A stretch of 64,000 nucleotides of DNA from Micromonospora humi (lineage in GTDB: Bacteria; Actinomycetota; Actinomycetes; Mycobacteriales; Micromonosporaceae): the NCBI RefSeq assembly GCF_900090105.1, contig NZ_FMDM01000006.1, positions 310,001 through 374,000 of the forward strand, read 5' to 3'. Both the position numbers and the translations under genes were made by a program. Positions within the stretch are counted from its first letter, which is position 1, and every line of letters starts with the position of its first letter. The notes under the pieces were generated by a model. The model was not told where the DNA came from. It did no database searches and saw nothing but the letters and a program-made list of their open reading frames with translations. Shown piece by piece: positions 8,143 to 16,856 of this stretch.

Positions 8143-9333
8143 GTGCGCGTGAAGTCCGCTGTCTCCCTGCTCGTCCTCGCCCTGGCCACCGCCACGCTGC
8201 CCGGGTGCGGTGGCGGCGACGACCCGTCCGACCGGCCCGCCCCGGCCGCCGCCACCGGCACCCCGGCCGGCACACCGGCCGGCCCGGCGGCCGACGCGCC
8301 GGCGGCCTCGCCGAGTGCCCGCGCCGGCTTCGGCAGCGCCAAGCCCAGCCCCTCCCCCGCCACGCCCGCGCTGCGCGCCGGCAACCCGGCCGGGCGGGCC
8401 ACCGTGCCGGCCGAGGCGCGCGCGGTGGACACGTCGCGCCCGACCCGTACCGTCGGGACCGGCACACCCGCGAGCTGCACCTCGGCGGCGGTGGTGAAGG
8501 CGGTCGCGGCCGGCGGCGTCATCACGTTCGACTGCGGCCCGGCGCCGGTGACCATCACCATGAAGGCCACCGCCAAGGTGGTGAACGCGCACGGCCCGCG
8601 CATCGTGCTGGACGGCGGCGGCAAGGTCACGCTGAGCGGCGGCGGCAGCCGTCGGATCCTCTACATGAACACCTGTGACCAGGCGCAGGGCTTCACCACC
8701 TCGCACTGCCAGAACCAGGACCACCCGCAGCTCACCGTGCAGAACCTGACGTTCACCGGCGGCAACTCCACCGGCGACCGGACCGAGGGCGGCGGGGGCG
8801 GCGCGATCTTCGTCCGGGGTGGGCGGGTCAAGGTGGTCAACTCGCGGTTCGTCGACAACCGCTGCGACCGCACCGGCCCCGACCTGGGCGGCGCGGCGCT
8901 GCGGGTGCTCAGCCAGTTCGAGAACAAGCCGGTGTACGTGGTGGGCAGCACCTTCACCGGCGGGGTGTGCGCCAACGGCGGGGCGCTGAGCAGCATCGGT
9001 GTCTCCTGGACGGTGCTGAACAGCGTCTTCCGCGACAACCGGGCGGTCGGCACCGGCGCGAACCCGGCCCGGGGCGGTACGCCGGGCGGCGGCAGCGGCG
9101 GCGCGATCTACTGCGACGGCAACGAGTTCACGGTGAAGCTCGCCGGCACGATCATCGAGGACAACAGCGCCAACGAGGGTGGCGGCGCCATCTTCTTCGT
9201 CAGCAACAACCGCACCGGCACGATGACGATCTCCAGCTCGACGCTGCGGAGGAACCCGAGCAGGGGTTTCGAGACGAAGGGCTTCCCCGGCATCTTCTTC
9301 CTCGGCGCCCGCCCCCCGTCGGTCACCCGGTAA
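8143..9333 (+). CDS. Secreted lipoprotein with right-handed beta-helix repeats
   Basis: The 396-residue precursor has a signal peptide and lipobox (LATATLPGC, Cys at about residue 24), a low-complexity Pro/Ala/Thr linker to about residue 115, and then a parallel beta-helix domain. Repeats of about 25-30 residues each contain a G-G-A-(I/L) turn followed by N-S-x-F-x-x-N (for example GGGGGAIFVRGG, VVNSRFVDNRC, LNSVFRDNRA, GGAIYCDGN). This pattern is that of polymorphic-membrane-protein-like or pectate-lyase-like helices that bind or cleave polysaccharides or adhere to surfaces. No lyase catalytic set is visible, so a binding or adhesion role is as likely as catalysis. It would be anchored on the outer face of the cytoplasmic membrane. 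Confidence 0.8.
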   Translation: MRVKSAVSLLVLALATATLPGCGGGDDPSDRPAPAAATGTPAGTPAGPAADAPAASPSARAGFGSAKPSPSPATPALRAGNPAGRATVPAEARAVDTSRPTRTVGTGTPASCTSAAVVKAVAAGGVITFDCGPAPVTITMKATAKVVNAHGPRIVLDGGGKVTLSGGGSRRILYMNTCDQAQGFTTSHCQNQDHPQLTVQNLTFTGGNSTGDRTEGGGGGAIFVRGGRVKVVNSRFVDNRCDRTGPDLGGAALRVLSQFENKPVYVVGSTFTGGVCANGGALSSIGVSWTVLNSVFRDNRAVGTGANPARGGTPGGGSGGAIYCDGNEFTVKLAGTIIEDNSANEGGGAIFFVSNNRTGTMTISSSTLRRNPSRGFETKGFPGIFFLGARPPSVTR

Positions 9334-9339
9334 GGCGGG

Positions 9340-9379
9340 GCCCCTTCTTAACGCCTCCGGTAGAGAAGGGGCACCTTCT
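9340..9379. terminator. Terminator between convergent genes
   Basis: Arms at 9340-9348 and 9364-9372 are perfect complements (9 bp, 15-base loop). The second arm also pairs with 9374-9379 in an alternative short hairpin, so the site can fold for transcripts from either side. It lies between the stop codons of the lipoprotein gene and the epimerase gene. Confidence 0.65.
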
Positions 9380-9396
9380 CACCGCCGTGGCGCGGG

Positions 9397-10479
9397 TCAG
9401 TAGGGGTTGGGGTGGCCGGGGAGGGCGCCCTTCGTCAGGGCCGCGGGGCGGCCGGGGAGGGTCGGGTCCGTGGACAGGGGCGGGGCGTTGGTGCCGGCCC
9501 TCGTCGCCATGCCGGCGATGAGGTCCCGCAGGGCGGTCACCGTGTCCACGCGGGGCGCCCAGCCCAGTTCCGTCTCGGCCCGGTGGGTGGACATCAGCGG
9601 GACGTTCAACGCCAGGTCGACCCAGCCGGTGTCCACCGGTTGCAGGCGGGCCCGCCAGGTCACCGCCGCCGCGCCACGCAGCACCGGCACCGCCACCGGG
9701 ACCGTCCAGCCGTGGAAGTGCCGCGCCACCAGCTCCGGCGTGAGCACCGGGTCGGTCGCCACGTTGAACGCGCCGCGCGCGTCGCCGAGGACGGCCCGGG
9801 CGTACGCGTCGGCCACGTCGTCGGCGTGCACCGCCTGCATGCGCAGCCGCCGGTGCGACGGCACCAGCGGGATCCGGCCGTAGCGCAGCAGCCGCACCGG
9901 CACCAGCGGGCCGAGGAAGTAGCGGCTGATCTCCGTACCGGCCTCGCGCTGGAAGATGAGCCCCGGTCGCAGTCGCACGATGCGCAGCTCCGGGTGCTCC
10001 CGCCGCACGTCGTCCAGCAGCGCCTCCACCTCCGCCTTGTCCCGGCTGTACGAGGACGTCTCCACCCCGGTCGCCGGCCAGTTCTCGCTGACCGGGCGGT
10101 CCTTCGGGCCGGGCGCGTAGGTGCCGACCGACGAGGCGTACACCAGGGCGGGAACGCCGGCCCGGACGGTGGCCTCGACGACCGCGCGGCTGCCGCCGAC
10201 GTTGGTCCGGTGAAGCGTGCGCCGGTCGTGGCTGGGCTGGATCTGCCAGGCCAGGTGCACGACCGCCCGCGCCCCGGCGAAGATCCGCACCAGCTCGTCG
10301 GCCGCGCCGGGCGCGCCGATGTCGCAGGAGTGCCACTGGACGTCGTCGTACGGTTCGCCGGCGTCCGGCCCGGGCAGCCGGCGGGCCACGCCGACCAGTT
10401 CGGCCGCCGACTCCTGCCGCAACCGGCGGAGTACGGCGGTGCCGACGTTGCCGGTGGCCCCCACGATCACGATGCGCAT
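9397..10479 (-). CDS. NAD-dependent epimerase/dehydratase family protein
   Basis: A 360-residue extended short-chain dehydrogenase. It begins at MRIVIVGATGNVGTAVL, a G-x-x-G-x-x-G Rossmann nucleotide-binding motif, and the catalytic Y-x-x-x-K is in SSYSRDKAEVEALL near residue 135. The Asp-Ile after the second strand (SCDIG) points to NAD(P). A sugar nucleotide or steroid-like substrate is usual for the family. The start at 10479 is chosen because the Rossmann motif begins exactly there; upstream in-frame sequence is Arg/Gly-rich shadow. It converges with the lipoprotein gene across a terminator and has no same-strand partner to define its pathway. Confidence 0.85.
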   Translation of the reverse strand: MRIVIVGATGNVGTAVLRRLRQESAAELVGVARRLPGPDAGEPYDDVQWHSCDIGAPGAADELVRIFAGARAVVHLAWQIQPSHDRRTLHRTNVGGSRAVVEATVRAGVPALVYASSVGTYAPGPKDRPVSENWPATGVETSSYSRDKAEVEALLDDVRREHPELRIVRLRPGLIFQREAGTEISRYFLGPLVPVRLLRYGRIPLVPSHRRLRMQAVHADDVADAYARAVLGDARGAFNVATDPVLTPELVARHFHGWTVPVAVPVLRGAAAVTWRARLQPVDTGWVDLALNVPLMSTHRAETELGWAPRVDTVTALRDLIAGMATRAGTNAPPLSTDPTLPGRPAALTKGALPGHPNPY

Positions 10480-10668
10480 GTCCGGTGCGGTACCCGCTGA
10501 ACCGGACAGCAACCGCCCCGGGTCGAGACACCACCCCGGGAGTACGGGATCCCGGCGCGTACATCCCGGGTGGTAGCCCGACCGGCAACTCCGGCACGAC
10601 GCGCTCCCGGAAGGCCCGTCCATACGCTCCCGCTCGTACCCGCAGCTCACGACCTTCAGGGAGTTCCG

Positions 10669-10992
10669 ATGTCAATCAACGATCTGCTCGCCGCCGGTGG
10701 GGTCGGCGGCTCCGGACGGGTCGGCGCCACCGCGTTCGCCCTGGTGAGTCTGGCCAGCGTGATCATCGGAGGGCTGGCGGTCCGCCGGGTGGGCGCCGGC
10801 CGGCGCCGCGCCCCGCTGGCCCTGGCGGTCGGGGTGGTCGGCCTGGTCCTCAGCGCGTCGCACCTGGCGCTGACCACCGAGGGCTTCGGCACCGGTCAGG
10901 GGCGGGCCGGGGCGATCGTGGGCGTGGTGCTGGGGCTCGTCGGCGTCGGGCTGGGCGCGCTGGCACTGGCCCGCTCCCGCCGCACCGCCTGA
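10669..10992 (+). CDS. Small two- to three-helix membrane protein (DUF6223-like)
   Basis: A 107-residue protein with three hydrophobic segments (GATAFALVSLASVIIGGLAV, APLALAVGVVGLVLSASHLA and AGAIVGVVLGLVGVGLGALA) separated by short Arg-rich loops. The pattern, with an N-terminal Gly-rich segment and R-V-G-A-T before the first helix, resembles the DUF6223 group of actinobacterial proteins of unknown function. The ATG at 10669 follows CAGGGAG with good spacing; a longer reading from 10570 passes through an Arg/Pro-rich non-coding stretch. It converges with the two-component response regulator. Confidence 0.65.
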   Translation: MSINDLLAAGGVGGSGRVGATAFALVSLASVIIGGLAVRRVGAGRRRAPLALAVGVVGLVLSASHLALTTEGFGTGQGRAGAIVGVVLGLVGVGLGALALARSRRTA

Positions 10993-11019
10993 CCGGCGCC
11001 GCCGGCCAACCTGGTCAGG
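10988..11019. terminator. Bidirectional hairpin at convergent stop codons
   Basis: Arms CCTGACC (10988-10994) and GGTCAGG (11013-11019) are perfect complements and contain the stop codons of both converging genes. The loop is 18 bases and G/C-rich. This is a plausible shared terminator. Confidence 0.45.
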
Positions 11020-11677
11020 AGGGCGCGAGCCAGCCCGGCACGGTGAGCCCCGACTCGTACGCCAGGATCACCAGCTGGGCGCGGTCCCGCATCCGGGTCT
11101 TGGTCATGATCCGGCTGACGTGCGTCTTCGCGGTGGCCGGGCTGAGCACCAGCCGGGCCGCGATCTCGTCGTTGGACAGGCCGGCGGCGACGAGCGCGAG
11201 CACCTCCCGCTCCCGGTCGGTGAGCGCGTTCAGCCGGGGCCCCGGCTCGGGGTGCCGGACCCGGGCGGCGAACTCGGCGATCAGCCGGCGGGTGATGGCC
11301 GGGGCGATGAGCGCGTCACCCCGCGCCACCACCCGTACCCCGTGGATCAGCTCCGCCGGCTCGGTGTCCTTGACCAGGAAGCCGCTCGCGCCGGCCCGCA
11401 ACGCGCCGTAGACGTAGTCGTCCAGGTCGAACGTGGTCAGGATGATCACCCGGGCGTCGGCGTGGGCGGCGATCTCGCGGGTCGCGGCCAGACCGTCCAT
11501 CCGCGGCATCCGGACGTCCATGAGGACGACGTCCGGCCGTAGCCGCCGGGCCAGCCGTACCGCCTCGGCACCGTCGGCGGCCTCACCGACCACCTCGATG
11601 CCGTCCTCACCGTCGAGAATGGAGCGGAAGCCGGCGCGTACCAGTGTCTGGTCGTCGGCGACCAGCACCCGGATCAT
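11015..11677 (-). CDS. LuxR/NarL-family response regulator
   Basis: A 220-residue response regulator with a receiver domain (residues 1-120) and a C-terminal LuxR-type helix-turn-helix (about 150-210). The phospho-acceptor Asp is in VVLMDVRMPRMDG, the acidic pocket in MIRVLVADDQTLVRAGF, the conserved Thr in IILTTFD and the Lys in FLVKDTEP. The DNA-binding motif is LTDREREVLALVAAGLSNDE. The four-base ATGA overlap with the upstream sensor kinase gene shows translational coupling, so the two form a two-component system. The stimulus and target genes are unknown. Confidence 0.93.
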   Translation of the reverse strand: MIRVLVADDQTLVRAGFRSILDGEDGIEVVGEAADGAEAVRLARRLRPDVVLMDVRMPRMDGLAATREIAAHADARVIILTTFDLDDYVYGALRAGASGFLVKDTEPAELIHGVRVVARGDALIAPAITRRLIAEFAARVRHPEPGPRLNALTDREREVLALVAAGLSNDEIAARLVLSPATAKTHVSRIMTKTRMRDRAQLVILAYESGLTVPGWLAPS

Positions 11678-12846
11678 CCGGCCACCCCCGGCTCCGGACG
11701 CGGCGCCGGCACCGCCGCGCCGGCCGGCAGCGGGTCGGACCGCACCGGCAGGTGGGCGCGGACCAGGAATCCGCCGTCCGGCCCGGGCCCGGCGCTCAGC
11801 GAACCGCCCAGCGCCCGGGCCCGTTCCCCCATGCCGAGGATCCCGTTCCCGGGCGGGCACGAGGTGCCGGCGCCGTCGTCCGCCACCTCCACCAGCAGGC
11901 CGTCGCGGTCCGGCCGGACCCGGACCACCGCGCTGGTCGCGGCCGCGTGCCGGGAGACGTTCGTGAGCGCCTCCTGGACGATCCGGTACGCCGCCAGGTC
12001 CACCTCCGCCGGCAGCGGCCCGGTCGCGGCCACCTCGGTGCGGATCCGTACGCCGCCCCGCCCCGCCGTCTCGACCAGCTCGCCCAGGCGGTCCAGCCCG
12101 GGTGCGGGCGCGGTCGGCGCGTCGCCGTCGCGGCGCAGGATGCCGAGCGTCTCCCGCAGTTCCCGCAGTGTCTCCCGGCTCGTCTGCTTGATCGCGGCGA
12201 GCGCCGCCGCGGACCGTTCCGGATCGGGGCGGTGCAGCGCGGCGCTCGCCTGCACGTTGATCGACGACAGGTGGTGACCGAGCAGGTCGTGCAGCTCGCG
12301 GGCGATGCGCAGCCGTTCTTCGGTGGCCCGACGCCGGGCCTCCTCGTCCCGGCCCTGCTCCGCGGCGAGCACCCGGGCCCGCACCTCGGCCAGATAGGCC
12401 CGCCGGTTCCGGGTCACCCCGACGATCACCGCGACCAGCCACCCGGCGTGCAGCAGCGTCGCGCCGTTCCCGCCGGCGCCCGTCCGGTCGTAGCCGTCCG
12501 CAACGGCGAACGAGACCACCGAGGCGACGCCGAGCCCCACCGCGACGGCGAGGTGCCCCTCGTCGACCACCGTGTAGAGCGCCACGACGAACACCAGCAT
12601 GACCGGCCCGGGCCGGTGCAGCAGCACCCCGTAGGCACTGACCGCCGCCAGCGCCGCCACGCCCACCGCCACCGGGTACCGGCGGCGGGCGTAGAGCGCC
12701 GCAGTCGACAGGAGCACGACCAGCAGCGCCACCGACTCGGCGGCGGTGTCGACGCCGTCCGCCTGCACCAGCAGGCCGACGAGCGCCACCAGGCCGACCG
12801 CCGGCACCAGGGCCGTCGCCGCCACCCGGTCGCGCCAGCTCGACAT
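11674..12846 (-). CDS. NarL-type sensor histidine kinase
   Basis: A 390-residue membrane kinase. The first 170 residues hold about five hydrophobic segments (for example TALVPAVGLVALVGLLVQA and VALLVVLLSTAAL), with little extracellular loop, so it probably senses a membrane-associated or intracellular signal. The dimerisation/phospho-acceptor box (HisKA_3) is RIARELHDLLGHHLSSINVQ near residue 190, where the His after E-L is phosphorylated. The HATPase_c domain shows LTNVSRHA (N box) and VADDGAG (G1 box). It is cotranscribed with the response regulator at 11015. Such DesK/LiaS-type kinases often report on cell-envelope or lipid state. Confidence 0.92.
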   Translation of the reverse strand: MSSWRDRVAATALVPAVGLVALVGLLVQADGVDTAAESVALLVVLLSTAALYARRRYPVAVGVAALAAVSAYGVLLHRPGPVMLVFVVALYTVVDEGHLAVAVGLGVASVVSFAVADGYDRTGAGGNGATLLHAGWLVAVIVGVTRNRRAYLAEVRARVLAAEQGRDEEARRRATEERLRIARELHDLLGHHLSSINVQASAALHRPDPERSAAALAAIKQTSRETLRELRETLGILRRDGDAPTAPAPGLDRLGELVETAGRGGVRIRTEVAATGPLPAEVDLAAYRIVQEALTNVSRHAAATSAVVRVRPDRDGLLVEVADDGAGTSCPPGNGILGMGERARALGGSLSAGPGPDGGFLVRAHLPVRSDPLPAGAAVPAPRPEPGVAG

Positions 12847-12858
12847 GGCCGAAGCGTA

Positions 12859-12889
12859 GCGGCCCGGGCGACAAGGTCGCCCGGGCCGC
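12859..12889. terminator. Strong hairpin terminator of the sugar-utilisation operon
   Basis: A perfect 14-bp stem (12859-12872 with 12876-12889) with a 3-base loop lies just beyond the stop codon of the minus-strand secreted-protein gene and before the start of the histidine kinase gene. It would end the operon that begins at the LacI-family gene. Confidence 0.8.
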
Positions 12890-12894
12890 GCCCG

Positions 12895-14916
12895 TCACCG
12901 CCGGACGATCGTGAAGCCGCCCGGCAGCACCACCGCCGGCACCGTGCCGCCCCGGACCTGCGCCCGGGTCCGCCGCACGCCCCGCGCGTCGTACGTCTCG
13001 ACGCACGCCGTCCCCGAGCCGGGCACGGTGACCGTGACCGTCGTCGGCGTGCGGGCGGCACTGCGCAGCAGCGCCGTCGCCGACCCGGTGCCGGCGATCA
13101 CGTACCGGGAGACCAGCGGTTCGAGCAGGACCGCGTCGACCACGGCGTCACCACCGGTCGAGACGGCCACCAGGTCGACGCCGCCGGCCGGCGCCTCCGC
13201 CGGGCCGCTCGGCGTCACCGGAAGCAGCGCGCCGGGCGCCGGAGAGGCACCCTGGTCGCCGACCCGCCCGTGCCGGACGCTGCCCACGGTCCGCTCCCGG
13301 CCGGCGGTCGAGGTGGACCACCTGGTGACGGCCCGGCTGCCCGGCCGCAACTCGACCACCGGGAGCACCAGCCGGGGCTGCTCCGCCGCCGGCAACCGCC
13401 AGCGGGCGCTCGCGCCGGCCGGCAGCAGCGCGTACCCGCCGCTGAACGCCGACTCGCCGGTCCACGCCGGGTCGGGGGTGACCACGCTCGCGCCGCCGGT
13501 CAGCGTGGCCTGCTCGGCCTCCACCATGGTGCTGCCGACCCGGGTCACGATCCGACCCTGCCGGGCCAGCGCGGCTACCTCCGGGTGGGCGTCCAGCGCC
13601 AGCATGCTGAGCAGGCCGTGGATGGTCGACTCCGCGCCGGCGTTGCGGTTGACCGTCCCGTCGCCGGCGATGCCGTCGACGGTGCGCCCGGTCGCCGGGT
13701 CGTACCCGGGCACGCCTGCCGCGTTGGCGCCGAAGTACCAGGCCGCCACCATCCCGGCGAGCTGCCGGAACCCGGCGCGCCCGGTGGCGTCGGCGACGGC
13801 GAGCAACGACTGCACCCTGGAGTCCACGCCGTAGGCGATCTGCGACCGGTCCGTCGCTGTCGGCTGCCGACCGTTGTCCGGGCCGCCGGAGGTCAGCAGC
13901 CACGGCGTGAAGACCGCCGAGTCGGTCACCGCCGGCGTCACCAGCCGCCGGTCGCCGAGCACGCGGGCAGCGACGGCCAGCGCGGCGGGCATCTGCGAGC
14001 CCCAGGCGTGCCACACCGACCGGGACAGCGCCCAGGGGCGCACCGCGCCGAACGGCCATTCCCGGACGCCGCCGTCGGAGAGCGCGGCGATGCCCTCGGC
14101 GAACCGGCTCAACGCCCGCCGCGCCCCGGCGCCACCACCGGCGCGCACGTACGCGGCCAGCCCGAGGACGGCCTCCGCGGTGGCGTCCGCGCCGTCCGCG
14201 ATCAGCCAGGCGGGCGTACGCTCGCCGTCGACGACCTGCCACCTGCCGTACCGCACGAGCACCTGACGCTCCACCGCACCGACGGCGAGGTCGAGCCGCT
14301 CCCGCAGGAACGCCGCGAACCCGGGATCGGCGGTACGCCAGGCGGCGTACCCCTCGCCCAGCGCCCAGATTGTGCGGGCCAGCCAGTACGACGGACCGCT
14401 GTCGGACGGGTCGGGCAGTTCCACCGGCTCGGCGCTCGGGTTCAACGTGCCGTCCGGCTGCATCCAGAGCACCACGTTCCCGGCGTTCTCTCCGGTGGCG
14501 GTCTGCAGGTAGGTCAGTCCCCGTAACAGGGCGTACGAGGCGTCCCGGCTGCTGACGGCGCCGGTGGCCCGCCAGTGCCGCAGGTAGACCACGGCGGCGC
14601 GGGCGATGTCGTCGGCGTTGAAGGCGCCCTGCCCCCAGGTGTCCGTCTCCGGGTGGTAGGTCCCACCGCCGACCCGGCGGTAGGTGCCGTCCGGGTTCGG
14701 GTCGGCGTACGTCCACAGCACCCCGACCGAAGGATCGTCGGCGAGCCGGTACGTGGTGTGCCCGGCCTGCCCGGGCGGCGTGACGCGGTCACCGAGGAAG
14801 TCCAGATGGGACAGGTTGGTCAGCGAGGTGGCGGGGGCGGCCCCGGCGGAGGCCGGCGCCAGCAGGGGCGCGGTCAGCGCGAGGCTGCCGCCGAGCAGGA
14901 GTGATCGACGCTTCAT
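12895..14916 (-). CDS. Large Tat-exported protein of a sugar-utilisation operon, function unknown
   Basis: A 673-residue protein whose first 27 residues form a twin-arginine signal peptide (MKRRSLLLGG then a hydrophobic run and ASAGAA). Residues about 60-430 are helix-rich, with repeated Trp/Tyr and Gly patterns (WGQGAFNADDIARAAVVYLR, SYWLARTIWALGEGYAAWR, WYFGANAAGVPGYDPATG, NAGAESTIHGLLSMLAL) that suggest an (alpha/alpha)6 toroid like many glycoside hydrolases and lyases. The last 200 residues look like beta-sandwich modules. I do not recognise a named family or a certain catalytic pair. It is the last gene of the LacI-ABC-GH130 operon, 18 bp after GH130, so an extracellular role in breaking down a mannoside-type polysaccharide is likely but inferred. 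Confidence 0.75.
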   Translation of the reverse strand: MKRRSLLLGGSLALTAPLLAPASAGAAPATSLTNLSHLDFLGDRVTPPGQAGHTTYRLADDPSVGVLWTYADPNPDGTYRRVGGGTYHPETDTWGQGAFNADDIARAAVVYLRHWRATGAVSSRDASYALLRGLTYLQTATGENAGNVVLWMQPDGTLNPSAEPVELPDPSDSGPSYWLARTIWALGEGYAAWRTADPGFAAFLRERLDLAVGAVERQVLVRYGRWQVVDGERTPAWLIADGADATAEAVLGLAAYVRAGGGAGARRALSRFAEGIAALSDGGVREWPFGAVRPWALSRSVWHAWGSQMPAALAVAARVLGDRRLVTPAVTDSAVFTPWLLTSGGPDNGRQPTATDRSQIAYGVDSRVQSLLAVADATGRAGFRQLAGMVAAWYFGANAAGVPGYDPATGRTVDGIAGDGTVNRNAGAESTIHGLLSMLALDAHPEVAALARQGRIVTRVGSTMVEAEQATLTGGASVVTPDPAWTGESAFSGGYALLPAGASARWRLPAAEQPRLVLPVVELRPGSRAVTRWSTSTAGRERTVGSVRHGRVGDQGASPAPGALLPVTPSGPAEAPAGGVDLVAVSTGGDAVVDAVLLEPLVSRYVIAGTGSATALLRSAARTPTTVTVTVPGSGTACVETYDARGVRRTRAQVRGGTVPAVVLPGGFTIVRR

Positions 14917-14934
14917 GACGGTCTCCTCGGTGGC

Positions 14935-16008
14935 TCAGGGGGTGTGGTCGAGCCGGGCGACGCCGATCTTGGTGTCCGCCATCCCGTAGAACACGTAACG
15001 CACGCCGTCGACCTCCTCGATCGCGGTGGGGAAGACGACGTTGGGCACCGTGCCGGCCTTCTCGTCCTCGGTGTCCGGCGCGAGGATGGGCTCGGCGGTG
15101 CGGGCCAGCACCCGGGCCGGGTCGGCCGGGTCGAGCAGCATCGCCCCGGCGGAGTACTCGACGCGTTGGGTGGTCGGGTCCCAGCCGCTGGGGGCGTGAC
15201 CGGTCACCCCGTGGTGGATGAGCAGCCAGCCCTCCGGCACCCGCAGCGGCGGCGGGCCGGCGCCGATCTTCAGCTCCTCGTAGGGGAACTCGGACAGGGC
15301 CACCACCCGGTGGTTCCGGGGGCGGGCCAGCGCGCTGAGGTCGGCGTGCACCTCGTCCACCGGCACGTACGAGATCCAGATGCCGGGCCGTTCGTCGGTG
15401 GTCCCGGCCGGCAGGTGCACGCCCTCGCCCGGGCGGAACCAGCCCAGGTCCCACATCGGTCGGTGCAGCATGGCGTAGCAGGGCCGGCCGTCCGGGCCGG
15501 GCACCGGTTCGGGGAAGAACACCGCGTCCTTGTTGGGGAACAGGTTGAGGTCGGTGTCCAGGTCGGGCTGGTAGGCGAACTGCACCGGCCCGAGCCGCCG
15601 CCAGGAGCGCAGGTCGGTGGAGGTGGCCAGCGCGAGGCGGGGGCCGAGCGGCCCGTACGCGACGTAGGTCATCAGGTGCCGGCCGAGCCCTGGCACCCAG
15701 GTGGTGCGCGGGTCCTCCACCCCGGCGTTGTGCAGGCCGCGTTCCCAGCCCTCGTCCGGGGCCAGCACGACGCCCTGCCGGCGCACGCCGACCGGTACGC
15801 CGTCGCGGAGTTCGACCTCGGCGAGCCCGACGCGGGACACGTTCCCGTCGGCGACCAGCCGGGGCAGCAGGTGCAGCCGGCCGTCCGGGGTGCGCCCGCT
15901 CGCCGGGTTGAGCACCCCGGCGGTCTCGAACGGTTCGGCCGGGTCGGGCGCCATCAGCACGCCCAGCCGGGTCAGCGTGTACGGGACAGTGGTCGAGAGA
16001 GAACGCAT
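14935..16008 (-). CDS. GH130 family beta-mannoside phosphorylase/glycosidase
   Basis: A 357-residue protein with the five-bladed beta-propeller signatures of GH130: the early N-P-A block (GVLNPASGRTPDGRLHLLPR), the catalytic-region GVEDPRTTWVPG (Asp of E-D-P-R is the proton donor in this family), FPNKDAVFFPEPV, the K-I-G-x-G-P-P motif, WLLIHHGVTG and the closing VPNVVFPTA. GH130 enzymes cleave beta-1,4- or beta-1,2-mannosidic bonds, usually by phosphorolysis, in the cytoplasm. No signal peptide is present. The stop is 2 bp before the permease gene upstream in the operon ends its own coding, so all are cotranscribed. Which linkage it cuts cannot be determined here. Confidence 0.9.
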   Translation of the reverse strand: MRSLSTTVPYTLTRLGVLMAPDPAEPFETAGVLNPASGRTPDGRLHLLPRLVADGNVSRVGLAEVELRDGVPVGVRRQGVVLAPDEGWERGLHNAGVEDPRTTWVPGLGRHLMTYVAYGPLGPRLALATSTDLRSWRRLGPVQFAYQPDLDTDLNLFPNKDAVFFPEPVPGPDGRPCYAMLHRPMWDLGWFRPGEGVHLPAGTTDERPGIWISYVPVDEVHADLSALARPRNHRVVALSEFPYEELKIGAGPPPLRVPEGWLLIHHGVTGHAPSGWDPTTQRVEYSAGAMLLDPADPARVLARTAEPILAPDTEDEKAGTVPNVVFPTAIEEVDGVRYVFYGMADTKIGVARLDHTP

Positions 16009-16009
16009 G

Positions 16010-16855
16010 TCAACCTTTCACACCGGAACCGATGTCGGTGGAGATGAAGTGTCGTTGGAAGGCCAGGAAGAGGCCGACGGCCGGCGCGGCGAGCACACAG
16101 GCCCCGGCCAGCACGGCCCCGTACGGGTTGGCGGCGCGGGCCGCCACGTTGCTGATGTAGTTGGCCAGGGAGACCGCCAGCGGCTGCATGTCCGCCTGCT
16201 TGGTGATCAGGAAGGGCCAGAGGAACTCGTTCCACGGCCCGATGAAGGTGAGCAGCACCGCGGTCAGCAGCGCGGGGCGGACCAGCGGCAGCGCCACCGA
16301 CCAGAGCAGCCGCAGTTCCCCGGCGCCGTCGATCCGGGCGGCGGCGAACAGCTCGTCCGGCAGTTGCAGGAAGAACTGTCGGAAGACGAAGACCGCGGTG
16401 GTGTTGATCGCGAACGGCAGGATCATCCCGAGGTAGGAGTCGGCCAGCCCGTACCCGCGCACGATCAGCACGTAGAGCGGGATCAGCAGGAGCTGGAAGG
16501 GGATCACCTGGACCAGCAGCACCAGGGCGAACAGCGTGCCCCGGCCACGGAACCGCAGCCGGGCCAGCGCGTAGCCGGCGAGCACCCCGAAGACCACGGT
16601 GCCGAGGATGACCCCTCCGGTGAAGATGCCGGAGTTGACCAGCGACCCGAGCAGGTCGACCCGGGAGTTGATGTCCCGGTAGTTGTCCAGGGTGAGGCCG
16701 GAGGTCGGGAACGCCCCGGCCACCGAGGTGTCCGGTTCGGACTGCAGGCTGCCGACCAGCATGTAGTAGAAGGGGAAGAGGAACAGCAGGGCCCCGGCGA
16801 ACAGCGCCACGTAACGCAGCAGCCCCGGCCACCGGGCGGTGGAAGTCGGTGTCAC
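16010..16855 (-). CDS. Carbohydrate ABC transporter permease, MalG type
   Basis: A 281-residue membrane protein with six hydrophobic segments. The first is YVALFAGALLFLFPFYYMLV, and the cytoplasmic EAA loop that contacts the ATPase is ARIDGAGELRLLWSVALPLV near residue 190. This is the CUT1 family (MalG-like) inner-membrane half-channel for oligosaccharides. It follows the MalF-type permease by one base and is followed by GH130 two bases later. The ATP-binding subunit is not encoded in the operon, as is common in actinomycetes, where a shared MsiK-type ATPase serves many such transporters. Confidence 0.93.
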   Translation of the reverse strand: MTPTSTARWPGLLRYVALFAGALLFLFPFYYMLVGSLQSEPDTSVAGAFPTSGLTLDNYRDINSRVDLLGSLVNSGIFTGGVILGTVVFGVLAGYALARLRFRGRGTLFALVLLVQVIPFQLLLIPLYVLIVRGYGLADSYLGMILPFAINTTAVFVFRQFFLQLPDELFAAARIDGAGELRLLWSVALPLVRPALLTAVLLTFIGPWNEFLWPFLITKQADMQPLAVSLANYISNVAARAANPYGAVLAGACVLAAPAVGLFLAFQRHFISTDIGSGVKG

Positions 16856-16856
16856 G